64,000 bases of DNA from Zingiber officinale (lineage: Eukaryota > Streptophyta > Magnoliopsida > Zingiberales > Zingiberaceae), in assembly GCF_018446385.1 (NCBI RefSeq), contig NC_055996.1, positions 125,833,750 through 125,897,749 of the forward strand. The letters run 5' to 3'. Under the pieces are notes generated by a model, which had not been told where the DNA came from, did not search any database, and worked only from the letters and a program-made list of their open reading frames with translations. Shown here in pieces: positions 1 through 10,766 of this stretch. Position numbers and translations under genes: made by a program. Numbering within the stretch: the stretch's first letter is position 1; each line of letters opens with the position of its first letter.

Positions 1-814
1 TAACAATTTAAAATTAGAAAATGACAAATTGAAAAGTTAAATTGAAAGTTTAAAAAAACATGCATGTTTGAAATTAACCAACTTTCAAAAATCAAAATTT
101 AGAAATTATGGTAAAATCAATTGGTACATTAGGAAATACCAAGGACAAATTAGGAAAATTCCAAAACTTTATGTACCCCCCAAATTTTTTATTAACCCAG
201 TAGGAAGGAACCTGTATTGGGTTCCAAAATTATGTTTGAACTAAATTTTTTCTTTGGGCTTTTAGAAAAGGAAACTAAATGTTTAATTTTTTAAGAAACT
301 TTGTCTAGAAAGTGGTTGATGATCCAATAACCAAGAAGGTCTAGTGCCTCGCCACAGCCTGGAAGCTAATTACTGAATTGAATATTTAATTGACAAACTA
401 ATAAGCATGTCATTTTATGCTTTCAATATTTGTCAATTGTTTGAACATTTAAAGTAATTTAGCAAAATTATAAATTTTTACTTGTTTTCTTAAACTCAAA
501 CTTATTGTTGACCTTACTAAAACTCTTTAAGTACCCTAATTTTTTTTATGTGATAAAAGGGGGAGGAATAAGTACAAGTTAGTACAAGTTTAGGGGGAGT
601 TAGGATTTTTAAACTTTTATCAAATTTTGAATTTTGCTAACTCTATTTTATCAGTCTGAATTTTGATAAATCAATTTGAATTATACTTGATGTTGCAATT
701 TCTTTTATTGCAACTTTATGCTTAAAATATTTGTTTTGCAATTTCTTTTATTGCAACTTGTTTGCTATTACCCTAACTTAAACTTGGGTTGATGCACATC
801 AAAAAGAGGGAGAT
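1..814 (+). mobile_element. 3' internal part of a Ty1/copia (Sirevirus-like) element
   Basis: AT-rich remnant directly upstream of the LTR at 815. Around 190-235 a short reading frame gives GRNLYWVPK, a motif I associate with the gag/protease boundary of plant copia polyproteins; the surrounding frame is broken. Two G-rich purine tracts (about 555-566 and 591-599) resemble the multiple polypurine tracts described before the 3' LTR of Sireviruses. A third purine run (800-813) abuts the LTR and is the likely PPT. The left end lies outside the window. Family assignment rests on the tracts and one motif, so it is tentative. Confidence 0.5.
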
Positions 815-1742
815 TGTTGCACCTCGTAGTTGTTTTGGTTGGTTGACCAAGTTAAGGTAGGTTATGTTTTGTTTTAATCCCTGTGTCTAAGTATGCAGGA
901 GCTTAGAAGCACAAGAAGTCAAGCGGAAGATGTAGTTAGTGAGAAGGATGACACGGGAAGGGAGCCGATGGGCTCGGTGCATCCGAGGGACGAGGTGCTG
1001 CGGAAGAGTACATCGGTGGAGGAGAAGAACGTACGCGACGTTCGAGGGACAAGAAGCCGGAGTGGAAGTCTGCTCGAGGAGAAGGCCAAAAATTAAGTTC
1101 AGGTGAGCCCTATTTTGGTTGGTTGCAATCACCTAGGCGACCGAAGCAGCAAAAGAGAGAAAGAAATTGATGAAGAACGCTGGAGGTGCCCTCAACAAGA
1201 GTTGAAGGCGCCTCTGAGGCGCGCCAGTGCCTCCGCCACCTTTAGGCGGAAGGCGCCCTCCATAAACATGGAGGTATGGAGGGCGCCCTCTATGAGTATG
1301 GAAGGCACCCTCCATGAGTATAGAAGGAGCCTTCGGCCAATCAAAGTAGTCGTTCGAAGTGGATAAATATTTATCCACTGCGCCTTGCTGGAGGCGTCCT
1401 CAAGCTATGGGAAAGATTTTTCATGGGATATAAAAAGACCGTTGGACCTAGGAAATATGAATCAACTCTAGCTTTCATTTCCTAGCATACTCTTGAGTTT
1501 TTGAAAAGTGTAATAGGCTTCTTCGCCTACACGAAGGAGATCTTTTAACGCTTTCCTTTGTCTTGGATTAACAACCGCCTAAGTTGTAACCAAGTAATTC
1601 CTTTGTGTCTTTATTTATTTATTAATTGCTTAAATTCATTTATATAAGTGTGATACTAATCTGAGTTGAAGATCGAGGAAGGATTTTATTTTTTCTATTT
1701 CAGGCGATTCAACCCTCTCTTGTCGGCCCTGCTGCGCCAACA
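815..1742 (+). mobile_element. 3' LTR of the copia element (928 bp)
   Basis: The sequence starts TGTTG and ends CAACA, an inverted terminal pair, and follows a purine-rich PPT. A TATA-like box (ATATAAAAA, about 1428-1436) lies in its second half, as expected for U3/R. The segment 1190-1340 contains imperfect repeats of a GGCGCC-rich unit (gaggcgcc/gggcgccctc). No matching 5' LTR is in the window. Confidence 0.6.
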
Positions 1743-2029
1743 CATAGTCAGTCACCTACTCATAGGAGACTTAATTGACAGGATATACATATCACAAACA
1801 AAGTCGACTGGCTCTAGCCTCAACAAATAATGGGGTGGGAACCCTAGTCGATAGGACACAAACAATGACACAGTGTAGTGTTACTACATAGTAACTGACT
1901 ACATCAATAGGAGTATATGACTCTATACAACGGTACACAATCATACCTAGCATGATAATCAACGGTATATCCAAAACATGATCTCATACTCACATATATC
2001 TATATATATAAAAAGATCCAACAGGTGCC

Positions 2030-2950
2030 CACCAGACAACATATACAATAAGTAACAACGCCTATAGTACACACGAGACACGTGTGCACACAACAACATA
2101 GGTATAATCAACATAATACCTCTAACAGTACACACCAGATATGTGTGAACGTTCAACATAGGTATACTCAACAAGATACCTCCAATAGTACACATTAGAT
2201 ATGTGTACACACCACAACACAAGTTTAATCGATAAAATACCTCCAAAATATATACTAGACTCACGTGTACACACAACCAAGGTATAATCAACAAGATACC
2301 TTCAATAATACATACCAAACACATGCGGACACTCAACATAGGAATAATTAACATGATCCTCCAATAGTACGCATCAGATGCACACACAACACAAGTATGA
2401 TCAACATCATACCTCCAACAGTACACACCCAACATATGTGAACTCTTAACATAGGTTTAATCGACAAGAAACCTCCAATAATACTCACCAGACATGTATG
2501 TACATACAACAAGAGTATAATCAACAAGATACTTCTAACTACTCATGCTGGACATGTGTGCACATAACAACATAGGTATAATTAACAAGATACTTCCGAC
2601 TAAATATGCTAGACATGTGTGCACATAACAATATAGGTATAATTGATAAGATACTTTTGACTAAATATGTTGGACACATGTGTACATAACAACCTAGGTA
2701 TATCCAGAATCATGATCCATCAATCACATATACCTATATGCATGAAAATACCCAACATGTGTCTATCAACAACTACAATACATATCATCACCTATACATG
2801 TGTGCACACTAATATATGCATAAACAACATGATAGCTTCTATAGTACAAACCATACACGTGTGTACGCTACTACATATAAACAATCATAATCCAAATTCC
2901 TAGTGTACACACTATACACATGTGTACCCTCTAGAATAGGAATATCAAGC
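2030..2950. repeat. degenerate minisatellite, period about 60 bp
   Basis: About 14-15 diverged copies of a unit of roughly 60 bp. Each contains a 'cataggtataatcaacaag'-like block, then 'atacctccaatagtacacac', then an alternating 'atgtgtgcacac' block. The register is clearest at 2098-2400, where successive sequence lines begin with nearly the same words. Open frames across it are by-products of the repeat. The preceding 1743-2029 shows nothing recognisable. Confidence 0.7.
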
Positions 2951-4430
2951 AATGAGACTGTATAGATAATAAAAAGAGCATCTCAAAGATCAAGCATATA
3001 AGTATCAAACTCAAGAAAAATATGAGTAGAGTCAAGATAAAGCAACCTAATACATCAGATAATCCATGCACTAAGTTCAAAAAACTATAGAGGTAAAAAA
3101 AGAAGTACCTGCATTTAATGTGTAAATCGTGTCAAATAAATCCTATGTCAAGATGTCGTCTCCAATAATCAGAGTCCTACATCATTACACATTATTTAGC
3201 TAATTTAATATGGATTAAATAGTTAAATCAAATTCCTAAAACTAATTAAGGTAACTCTAATCGTACATGATCTTTGATTAATCCCCTAACTAACCTTAAT
3301 CATTCTACAACTAAAATCAAATGTACTTAATGCACGAATTACCTCCAAAACTCAGCTCACTGCTAGAAATATGGATGGTTAGAGCTAGGGTTGTTGTCAT
3401 CCGAACCAAGTACCCCCACACTAATCGATCTGACCAGGAGTAAGGTCCAGCCCTACATCAAGAGGCAGGAGGAAGGCCAGAGCTACAATAGCCGGCAAAC
3501 AACCCAAATCAGAAACCTCCCAATGCAACAGTAGAATTCAAATTGTTTCAAATGTGAGATTAACTTGTCTTACCTTTAATCCACAACACGCGATGAAGAA
3601 AAACCCTTGATCTGATAAAGAGGCAAGACAGAGATCCAATGTGGAATTTGGATCCCTCTCTCGTCGGTAGTGGCTATTCTCGGTGGTCGGATGACTCCAA
3701 GCAAGTGACCGGAGCCAAGATGGCGGTCCACTATGGGTGGATCGAGGAGACAGCGACAATCGAGCAGCATCGTCGCTCGGTGAGGTGGCGGAGAAACAAT
3801 GGCACGAACCGACCGCAGGTGGGCTGGCCGTCGCTCTTGTCGCGGCTGCATCCCATGCCAATTATCATGGGAGCTGTGCTGGAGGAGTCCGTCCCTTGTG
3901 GTCATCGGCTTTGTCGGCCAGCGACCGACGATCGGGAAAGGGGTGATGGGGTCAGTGAGATCAGAAGAGGAAGTCGACTGGAATTAGGTCGTATAACATC
4001 GAGTGATGGTACGAGGAGGTTGGGAGAGAGTCAACTTCTCGCTCATGGTCGGAGAGGGGCAGATCGACACCGATGATCGACGATCGAGTGAGCGACGGCG
4101 GACAAAGATTGGGACGGGAAGAGGTGTGTCGGCAATGTGGATTTTAGGGCACAAGTGAGGAAAATGAGACATTTATAAACTTAGGTATGCTTAATTAAAT
4201 CTTATGTTAATTTTTCAATCAACTTCTACTTTATTGATATCCCAAAGAGGCTTTCTCTGAGTCCAATCGATTTATCCCTTTAAATGTGTCATACGAACTC
4301 CGTTTAAATCATGAAAATTTTTAAAAAATTCCTAGAAAATTCTATAAGGTTATTTCTCTAATAACACTTATTATTTAATCACTGTATCTTACATTTATTG
4401 TTATTTGGACTAACGTATCTTGTAGGAGTT
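2951..4430. other. non-genic region, possibly part of an old LTR
   Basis: No convincing gene. GC-rich frames at 3540-4076 on both strands overlap each other and look like nothing I know. The stretch 4230-4360 (gagtccaatcgatttatccc ... cgtttaaatcatgaaaattt) resembles LTR sequence of Ty3/gypsy chromoviruses read on the minus strand, so 1745-4390 may be a truncated LTR with the minisatellite inside it. That is an impression, not shown by matching ends. Confidence 0.25.
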
Positions 4431-4439
4431 AGTTGGTAA

Positions 4440-5640
4440 AAGTTCACCTCGGATGAACAATGTTTGAGGCACCTCAAAGTTGTGGGGAGGCTCCTTGGAG
4501 CTCAGTGGAGGTGCTCTAGACATGGCAGAGGCGCCCTCGCATGGATAAAATTTGGGTATAGAAGTTCGCTGAGGAAAGGTGCCTCAAAGCGCATTGAAGG
4601 CTCCTCGGAGCACATTAGAGGCTCCCTGGAGTGCATTGGAGGTGCCTCAAAGTTGATGGAGGCGCCCTTGCAAGGATAAAGATCGAAGGTTGCGAATCAA
4701 ATAAGCATTGCTAGAGGCGCCCTGGACCCTTGGAGCTGCCTCCAACGGTGCTTAAAAGAAGCATTCAGCTAGCCTTTAAGTGACAACAATTTCTACTACG
4801 CTTTAAACTCCGAAAGGACAATACTCTGTCATATTCAAGCCTTAATGATGCAAGAATAATATGACGCTGCTACGTGCTTAAACGAGCCTAGACTTGGGCA
4901 ACGTGCAGCTATTATTTTCTATTACTCTTGCTTTCTTTCTGCATATTATATTCTAAGGTTGGTAGTCTTGTTACCAACCTATCTTTTGTAAAGAAGCAAT
5001 TTGTTAGTGAATTACCCATTGGAAAGGTCCAAAAGACCCGAGTCTTGGAGTAGGAGTCGTCGAACCAAGTAAAATCGAACGAGTGTTATTTTCTTCCTTC
5101 ATTTATTTTATTATGCTACGTATTTGTTTCTTAAAAGCTGAAAAAGACTCATTTTAAAATCATGTGATTCACCTCTAGGGATGACAATTTTCCCCGTGGG
5201 TTCGGGACCCCGCGGGAAAAACCCGAAATGGGGATCCCCCATTTTTCAGGGATAGGGCGGGTTTAGGGTGGGTATGGGAATACTATCCCCATCCCCGAAC
5301 CCGCCCTGAATATTATTATTATTATTAATAATAAATAATAATAAGATTTTTTTGTAAAAGTATTAATAATAATATTATTAGTAATATTGATATTAATATT
5401 ATCATTAATAATAATGATAAAATAATAATAATAATAATAATTAAATATGGGGATGGGGCGGGAATGGGGATTTGATCCTGGTGGGTTCGGATTCGGGGAA
5501 TCCCCGAACCCGAAAAAATGATAACGGGACGGGGATGGGGATGGGAAATCCGCCCCCGCCCAGCCCCATTGCCATCCCTATTCACCTCCCCTCTTATGTG
5601 CCTTAATCCTATAAGTGTTAAACGTTAAAAATTTATAACT
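4440..5640 (+). mobile_element. LTR fragment hosting a MITE
   Basis: The sequence has repeated 'gaggcgcc/gaggcacctc' units like the LTR at 815-1742. It also has the phrase aatcatgtgattcacctcc, shared with the end of the LTR at 6269-7642 (aatcacgtgattcaccccc). It is interrupted at 5176 by the MITE. The outer ends were not resolved. An old copia LTR relic is the best reading. Confidence 0.45.
5176..5580. mobile_element. hAT-type MITE, 405 bp, 8-bp TSD
   Basis: Terminal inverted repeats begin TAGGGATGACAAT and end ATTGCCATCCCTA. They are flanked by the perfect 8-bp direct repeat TTCACCTC (5168-5175 and 5581-5588). Removing the element restores the phrase gtgattcacctcccctctt. The arms are GC-rich (ggggatgggg and cccatcccc words) around an AT-only core (about 5309-5445), so the element could fold into a long hairpin. 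There is no coding capacity; the frame through 5325-5585 is low-complexity. Eight-bp duplication is the hallmark of the hAT superfamily. Confidence 0.88.
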
Positions 5641-6268
5641 AATCATCTCACAAAATTATAGGATACTCTATATTTAAACATAGATCGGGTGAGATGAATA
5701 AAAATTTAGTTAAACGTTAAAAATTAATTAAACTTTATTTAATTAAAATTTAAAGGATTAACAAACCTTTAAAAATAGCTTTAAAAAATCTTTGAAAAAT
5801 ATATTTAAAAAATTCAAAAAATCCTTTGGAATATTTTTATATAGAGTCCTTCAAAAATGACTTTAAAAAAATAATCTTTGATATAGCTTTTTAAAAAAAA
5901 TTATCTTAAAAAATGCTTGAAAAGTTTTTTGAAATTTTTTTAGTCTAGTGACAAATCCTTGGAAAATTTTCCTAAAATAGATCCTAAACCAAACTTGTAT
6001 TCACTATCTTTCTATCTAAAAATCGTAAGTATAATTTTGTTGTTATGAATGTTTGTTATTTGCTTATGCTATACATATTTTTTGATGAATGACAAAGGGG
6101 GAGAGTAAAGGGGGATAAAGCTTAGAAAATTTTAAAAATCCAAAAATCAAACAAATGCTTAAGAGAATTATATCATTGCTACTAACTTTTCACTTAACCA
6201 TGCTGTTACTATTTTATATATTTTTTCTAATTTTAACCCAGATTATCATTACATCGAAAATAGGAGAT
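5641..6268 (+). mobile_element. 3' internal end of a second Sirevirus-like copia element
   Basis: AT-rich DNA with two closely spaced purine tracts (acaaagggggagag and taaagggggat, 6092-6115), followed at 6257-6267 by the PPT-like aaaataggaga next to an LTR. The layout matches 540-814. No open frame remains. Confidence 0.45.
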
Positions 6269-7642
6269 TGCTGGTGTAGTTTGAACTAATAATCAAACTC
6301 AGATTTTGATATATGACAAAAGGTTAAAGTTAGGTGTTATATTTGTCTAACCTTTTTACCAAGTGTGCAGGATTGAAAGACTTAGGATCTAACACTAGGC
6401 TGAAGCTCAGATAATAAGTTGATATCTGGTAGAAAGTTTAGTTGAATCCATGGGGATTGACAGCTAGCTGAAGCCCAGGTAGGTTGATACCTGACAGGAA
6501 GTTTAGTTGGGTTTGAGAGACCTGACAGTTGGCTGAAGTTCAGATGAGACATATAGTAGGAAAACCTAGTGGGTCAAAGAAGTTAAGTAAAGACTGCAAT
6601 GGTAAGTGAGGTAAGCAACTAGAAGAGAGATCCAGTGAGGACGCGTTCCCAGTTGAGGGAACAGTAGGCATCAGTTTGACCTAGGGTTTCAGCGAAATTC
6701 AAAGTCAGGGTTAAACAGTCCTGAGACTATCAAAATGATTATTTTACATATTATTACTTGTTGTGCTAACTCTGTGGTGCATGAGAGCAAAAACTAGAAA
6801 AAGGGATTCCAGGTGTCCGAACAAGGTCCAGGAGCCCGGAGGTCCAAGCATCCGGATTAGGTCTAGTGCCTAGATTGGCCCAAACACAGCTAGGCGTGCA
6901 GTTGAGTTGGGTTACTCAGATTGTCCTGTACATGCCAGCCTCCAAGCGCCCGGGGGTGGTTTTAGCGCCCGGAGTTGGATAAACCTTCGATAGATATAGC
7001 TTCACTGAGGAACAACCACGTCAGCGGTCCAAGTGTCCGGGGGTGGTCCATGCGCCTGGAGGTGGATAAGTCAACGAAGTCCCAGGATCAGATAAGCCTC
7101 GTTGGAGGTGCCTGGGGTGGTCCGGGCCTCTGAAAAGGGTCTATATAAGGGACTTTGACCAACAGCTTCAGATCAACTTCTCTGCGCTAATTTGTGACCT
7201 TCTGGCTACTGCAACATCATCCTACTGTTGTGCTGCGATGTGCTACTACTCGACTACAACCAACCACTGCCGGTAGATCGACACCAACACACGAGTGCTA
7301 CCACTTCTGCATATTGTGTTTGTAACATTTATTTTAAAAATCATTACTTTATTGCTAAGGAAAGTGTAGGGTTGTTACACTTTTCTATTTATTTATTTGT
7401 ACTCGATTACTCTACTGAAAGTTTACTGGTAGAGAATTTAATGGATTTTCCATCGATAGGTCAAAGGGACCTGGGTTTTGGAGTAGGAGTCACCGAATGC
7501 TTCAAACCAAGTAAATTAAACATGTTTTATTTAATTTAATTATTTATTTTTCCGCTGCACACTTGCATTTCTTTTAAGTTTAAAAAGGAATACATTTTCA
7601 AAATCACGTGATTCACCCCCTCTCACATGCCTCGATCCAATA
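6269..7642 (+). mobile_element. copia LTR (about 1.37 kb)
   Basis: Begins TGCTGGTGTAG after a PPT-like run and ends near CTCGATCCAATA, a decayed version of TGYTGG...CCARCA ends. A TATA box (CTATATAAGG, 7141-7150) precedes a CT-rich leader. Parts (for example cagttgagggaacagtaggc at 6650) recur on the plus strand near 53.2 kb and on the minus strand near 56.7 kb, so this LTR family is present several times in the window. It abuts copia pol sequence at 7643 with no visible PBS, so it probably belongs to a different element from the pol remnant. Confidence 0.55.
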
Positions 7643-9440
7643 GTTTTAAGTTTTACAACCCCTTGAGTAGACTCTTCTTTGAGACGGGAAATGTCAAATT
7701 TATTGAGGATGGTGGGAGCGATAAAGTTAGGAAAATATCATTTGAGGAGAACATTGGTGATCTTAATATGGTAACTATTGATGCAGCTGATAGTAAAATA
7801 GTTATCATTATACATATAGTTGAAGCTACATAACTGGAAGGGGTAATTGACCATGACATTTTCATGTCCCCTCCAATTTAATTGGAGGACACATCAACTC
7901 AAATAGAGGTATTCCCTCTTATGGTTGAGCATGACTTTCAACCACCTCAAGATCAAATGTCACTAAGAAAATCCATTAGAAAAAGGAGATCCATGATGTC
8001 TCATGATTATGTATATCTCCAAGACCATGAGTTTGACATAGGATAAGAAGATGGTCCACATCCTTCCAAGAAGTCAAATAATGTTCTCATCCAGAAAATG
8101 GATCAATGCCAAGAGGGAAGAGATGAAGTTTATGGCAGACAACAACGTTTAGAAACTTGTTGAATTGCTTGAATATGTGAAACTTATTGGTTGTCAATGG
8201 ATATTTACAACCAAATGAGATTCATATGACAACGCCGAAAAGTATAAGGCATACCTAGTCGTCAAGAGATTCACTCAAAATGAGGATATTAATTACAAGG
8301 AGATTTTTTCATCAATTTTGACGAAAGACTCCCTTAGGGTAATCATAACACTTGTAGTTCATTATGACCTAGAGCTACACCAAATGGATGACTGTATTTT
8401 TCAATAGAAACATTAAAGAAACTATATATATAGTGCAACTAGAGAACTTTGAATCGAGAGATTCAAAGCACCTAGTATGTAGACTAACGAAAGCTAGTTA
8501 TGGGTTAAATCAGACATCTCATCAATGATGCCAAAAGTTTTAACAAATGGTTTCTTCATACGATTTCAAGGAGAATCTAATTAATCAATATTTGTATATC
8601 AAGTTTAGTGGGAACAAGTTTATTATACTTGTTCTATATATGGACAATATATTCCTTGCAAACAATGATAACAGTCTGCTACTAAAAACTAAGTCATTTC
8701 TATCTAGTGAATTTGAAATAAAGGATCTTATTGATGCATCATTTATCTTAGGCATACAGATTGTTTATGATCGTTCAAGGTGTACACTTGAACTATCACA
8801 AAAGACCTATATAGAAAAAAGCGCTTATTCAGATCTTGCATACATTGTGGGGATGTTGGACAAATATTTGTGTAACCCTGGACTAGAGCATTTGAAAGTT
8901 GTAAAGAAGGTTATGTGATATTTGGAAAGAACGAAGGATTACATGCTCACATATCGGAGATCGAGTCCTATGAAGATCATTGAATATTCATACTCTAATT
9001 TTGCTAGATGTTTAAATAGCAGGAGGTCCACCTCAGGTTATATCTTCATATTGACAGACTATATCATGGAAAAACATCAAACTAATGCTAATATCCATTT
9101 ATATTATGGAGGCAGAGTTTATAGTCTGCTATAAAGCTTTCAACCATGAGATATGGATGCAAAACATAATCACAGGATTACAAATCATTAGGGGCATTGA
9201 TAGACTATTGAGGATCAAGTGTGATAATAAAACTGTATAATTATATTCCAAAAATAACTGTAGTTCATTGAAGTTTAAACACATCTACATAAAGTTTCTG
9301 ACAGTTAAATAAAGAATTCAGAATGGTCAAATTATTATAGAGCATATAAGGACAAATTCCATGTTAACGGATCCACTCACCAAGGGCTTGTCACCCAAGA
9401 TGTTTCATCAACATGTGCTGAATATGGGGATTCTTTCTTT
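7643..9440 (+). pseudogene. decayed Ty1/copia pol (linker, RT, RNase H)
   Basis: Remnant of a copia polyprotein, in order: a post-integrase linker (7640-7830, FKFYNPLSRLFFETGN), the N-terminal part of reverse transcriptase (about 8150-8400, words IGCQWIFTTK, YKAYLVVKRFTQ, ELHQMD), the RT catalytic part (8547-8800, VLYMDNIFLA where YVDD is expected, then LGIQI), and RNase H (8925-9420, from TKDYMLTYRRS to the end-of-pol motif SMLTDPLTKGLSP). Several stops and frameshifts are present. The YVDD box is changed to YMDN, so it could not be active even without them. Gag and integrase are missing. Domain identity is clear; subfamily is not. Confidence 0.85.
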
Positions 9441-10519
9441 TGATCAAGTACTCATTTTATATGAATCTGTATTTTTGGTGTAACACTCTATAATAATGGA
9501 CACATGTATTGTTTTTGCTTATCGTACGTACTAAAGTTTTACATGTGTATATGGTTTTTACTCTGAATATATGGACGTCATGATTTACTATTATAGTTTT
9601 ACATATGGTTTTGTAAATATAATATAAGACTCTATTTATTATTACGGTTATGTATATAATTTTGTAAATATAATGTGAGACTTTATTTGAAATCATAAGG
9701 TTGAATCATGATCTACCATTGTAGTTTAGTATAAGATTTTGGTAAATATGATTTGGATTTGGTTTGGGTCATAAAGAAGACTTATTGAGAATGAGCACTT
9801 ATAAATTACATTTTGTATCATTCTTAAACTACATATACATATTTGATCTATATCGTCAATGATATTAATACTGTGATTACTGTTGAGTTTTATTATAGTT
9901 ATAGTAGTTATGACTTATTTAGTCTTGTATTAATTGATTTAATGGAGCATATTATTTAAAGAGGTATTTAACCCATAATATTTAGCATGTTGACCTCAAC
10001 TAAGGGGTTGTGTGATGTATATGTATGCTTAATTCGATTAAGTTCATATGAGTAAACTTAATCCGATTAAGTTCACGTGGAATAGCTTAATCACATAAGG
10101 TGACTTTTACTTAATTAACACACAATTAATTGTCATTAAAGAACTAAATTTTAATTAAGTGATCTAATGCTTGTAGTATAAAAGGGGGTTTAGATATGAG
10201 ATGTAGATTTAATATGTAGATCAAATAATTCAATTTATTAATTTTAATAAACTATTAATGATGAATGAACTTTAAGACGGAAGGTCCCTGTTTGATGAGT
10301 TTGATATATAAAGGAAGAAAAGATCATTGATTAGGACATCTAGAATTAAGAATGTTCTTGAATGTATCTTTTTCTTTGGACTCTTCCCCATTAATACCAA
10401 TATAAGGTTGCCATCCAATTGTATAGAAGAGCTTCTATGAATTCAGACGAGAAATAAGATTAATAGCTAATGTGATGAAATTATGTTATCTTTCATTTTC
10501 TGTTGATTTTTATTTTCAG
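9441..10519. other. AT-rich flank, probable decayed 3' LTR of the copia remnant
   Basis: The sequence follows the end of pol directly, has no coding potential and repeats short words such as 'tatggttttgtaaatataat' (about 9600-9675, two copies). Position suggests a 3' LTR, but no terminal pair was found. Confidence 0.3.
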
Positions 10520-10532
10520 TTTGTCTTAAAAA

Positions 10533-10753
10533 AAATGATTAATTAGGCTGATAACGTCGAGTTTGGGTGATCGGTCCGGCTCCACGGAAATTTTCCACTA
10601 GTCATCAGGGTAAATCGGGAAGCGCATGTGGCGATCAGCCCAGAAGCCCAACATCTTTTAATTGCGTCCCTCATTTGGAGGAAAAAATCTTATAAATACG
10701 TTTAGGATTCGAACCACGGATATTTGGGAGACAACCTGAATATCCTATAATCC
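10533..10753 (-). mobile_element. tRNA-derived SINE with 13-bp TSD
   Basis: Flanked by the direct repeat TTTGTCTTAAAAA (10520-10532 and 10754-10766). On the minus strand it contains a perfect Pol III B box GGTTCGAATCC (complement of 10708-10718) near its 5' end and finishes in an oligo-T run next to the left duplication. The A box is poorly conserved. Length (about 220 bp) fits plant SINEs. Confidence 0.7.
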
Positions 10754-10766
10754 TTTGTCTTAAAAA

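Noticed and set aside
3538..4172. Several GC-rich frames on both strands
   Set aside because: Mutually overlapping, no recognisable domain, and inside probable LTR sequence; no gene is claimed.
5325..5585. 86-residue minus-strand frame with an isoleucine/leucine-rich end
   Set aside because: It is the translation of the AT-only core and GC arms of the MITE.
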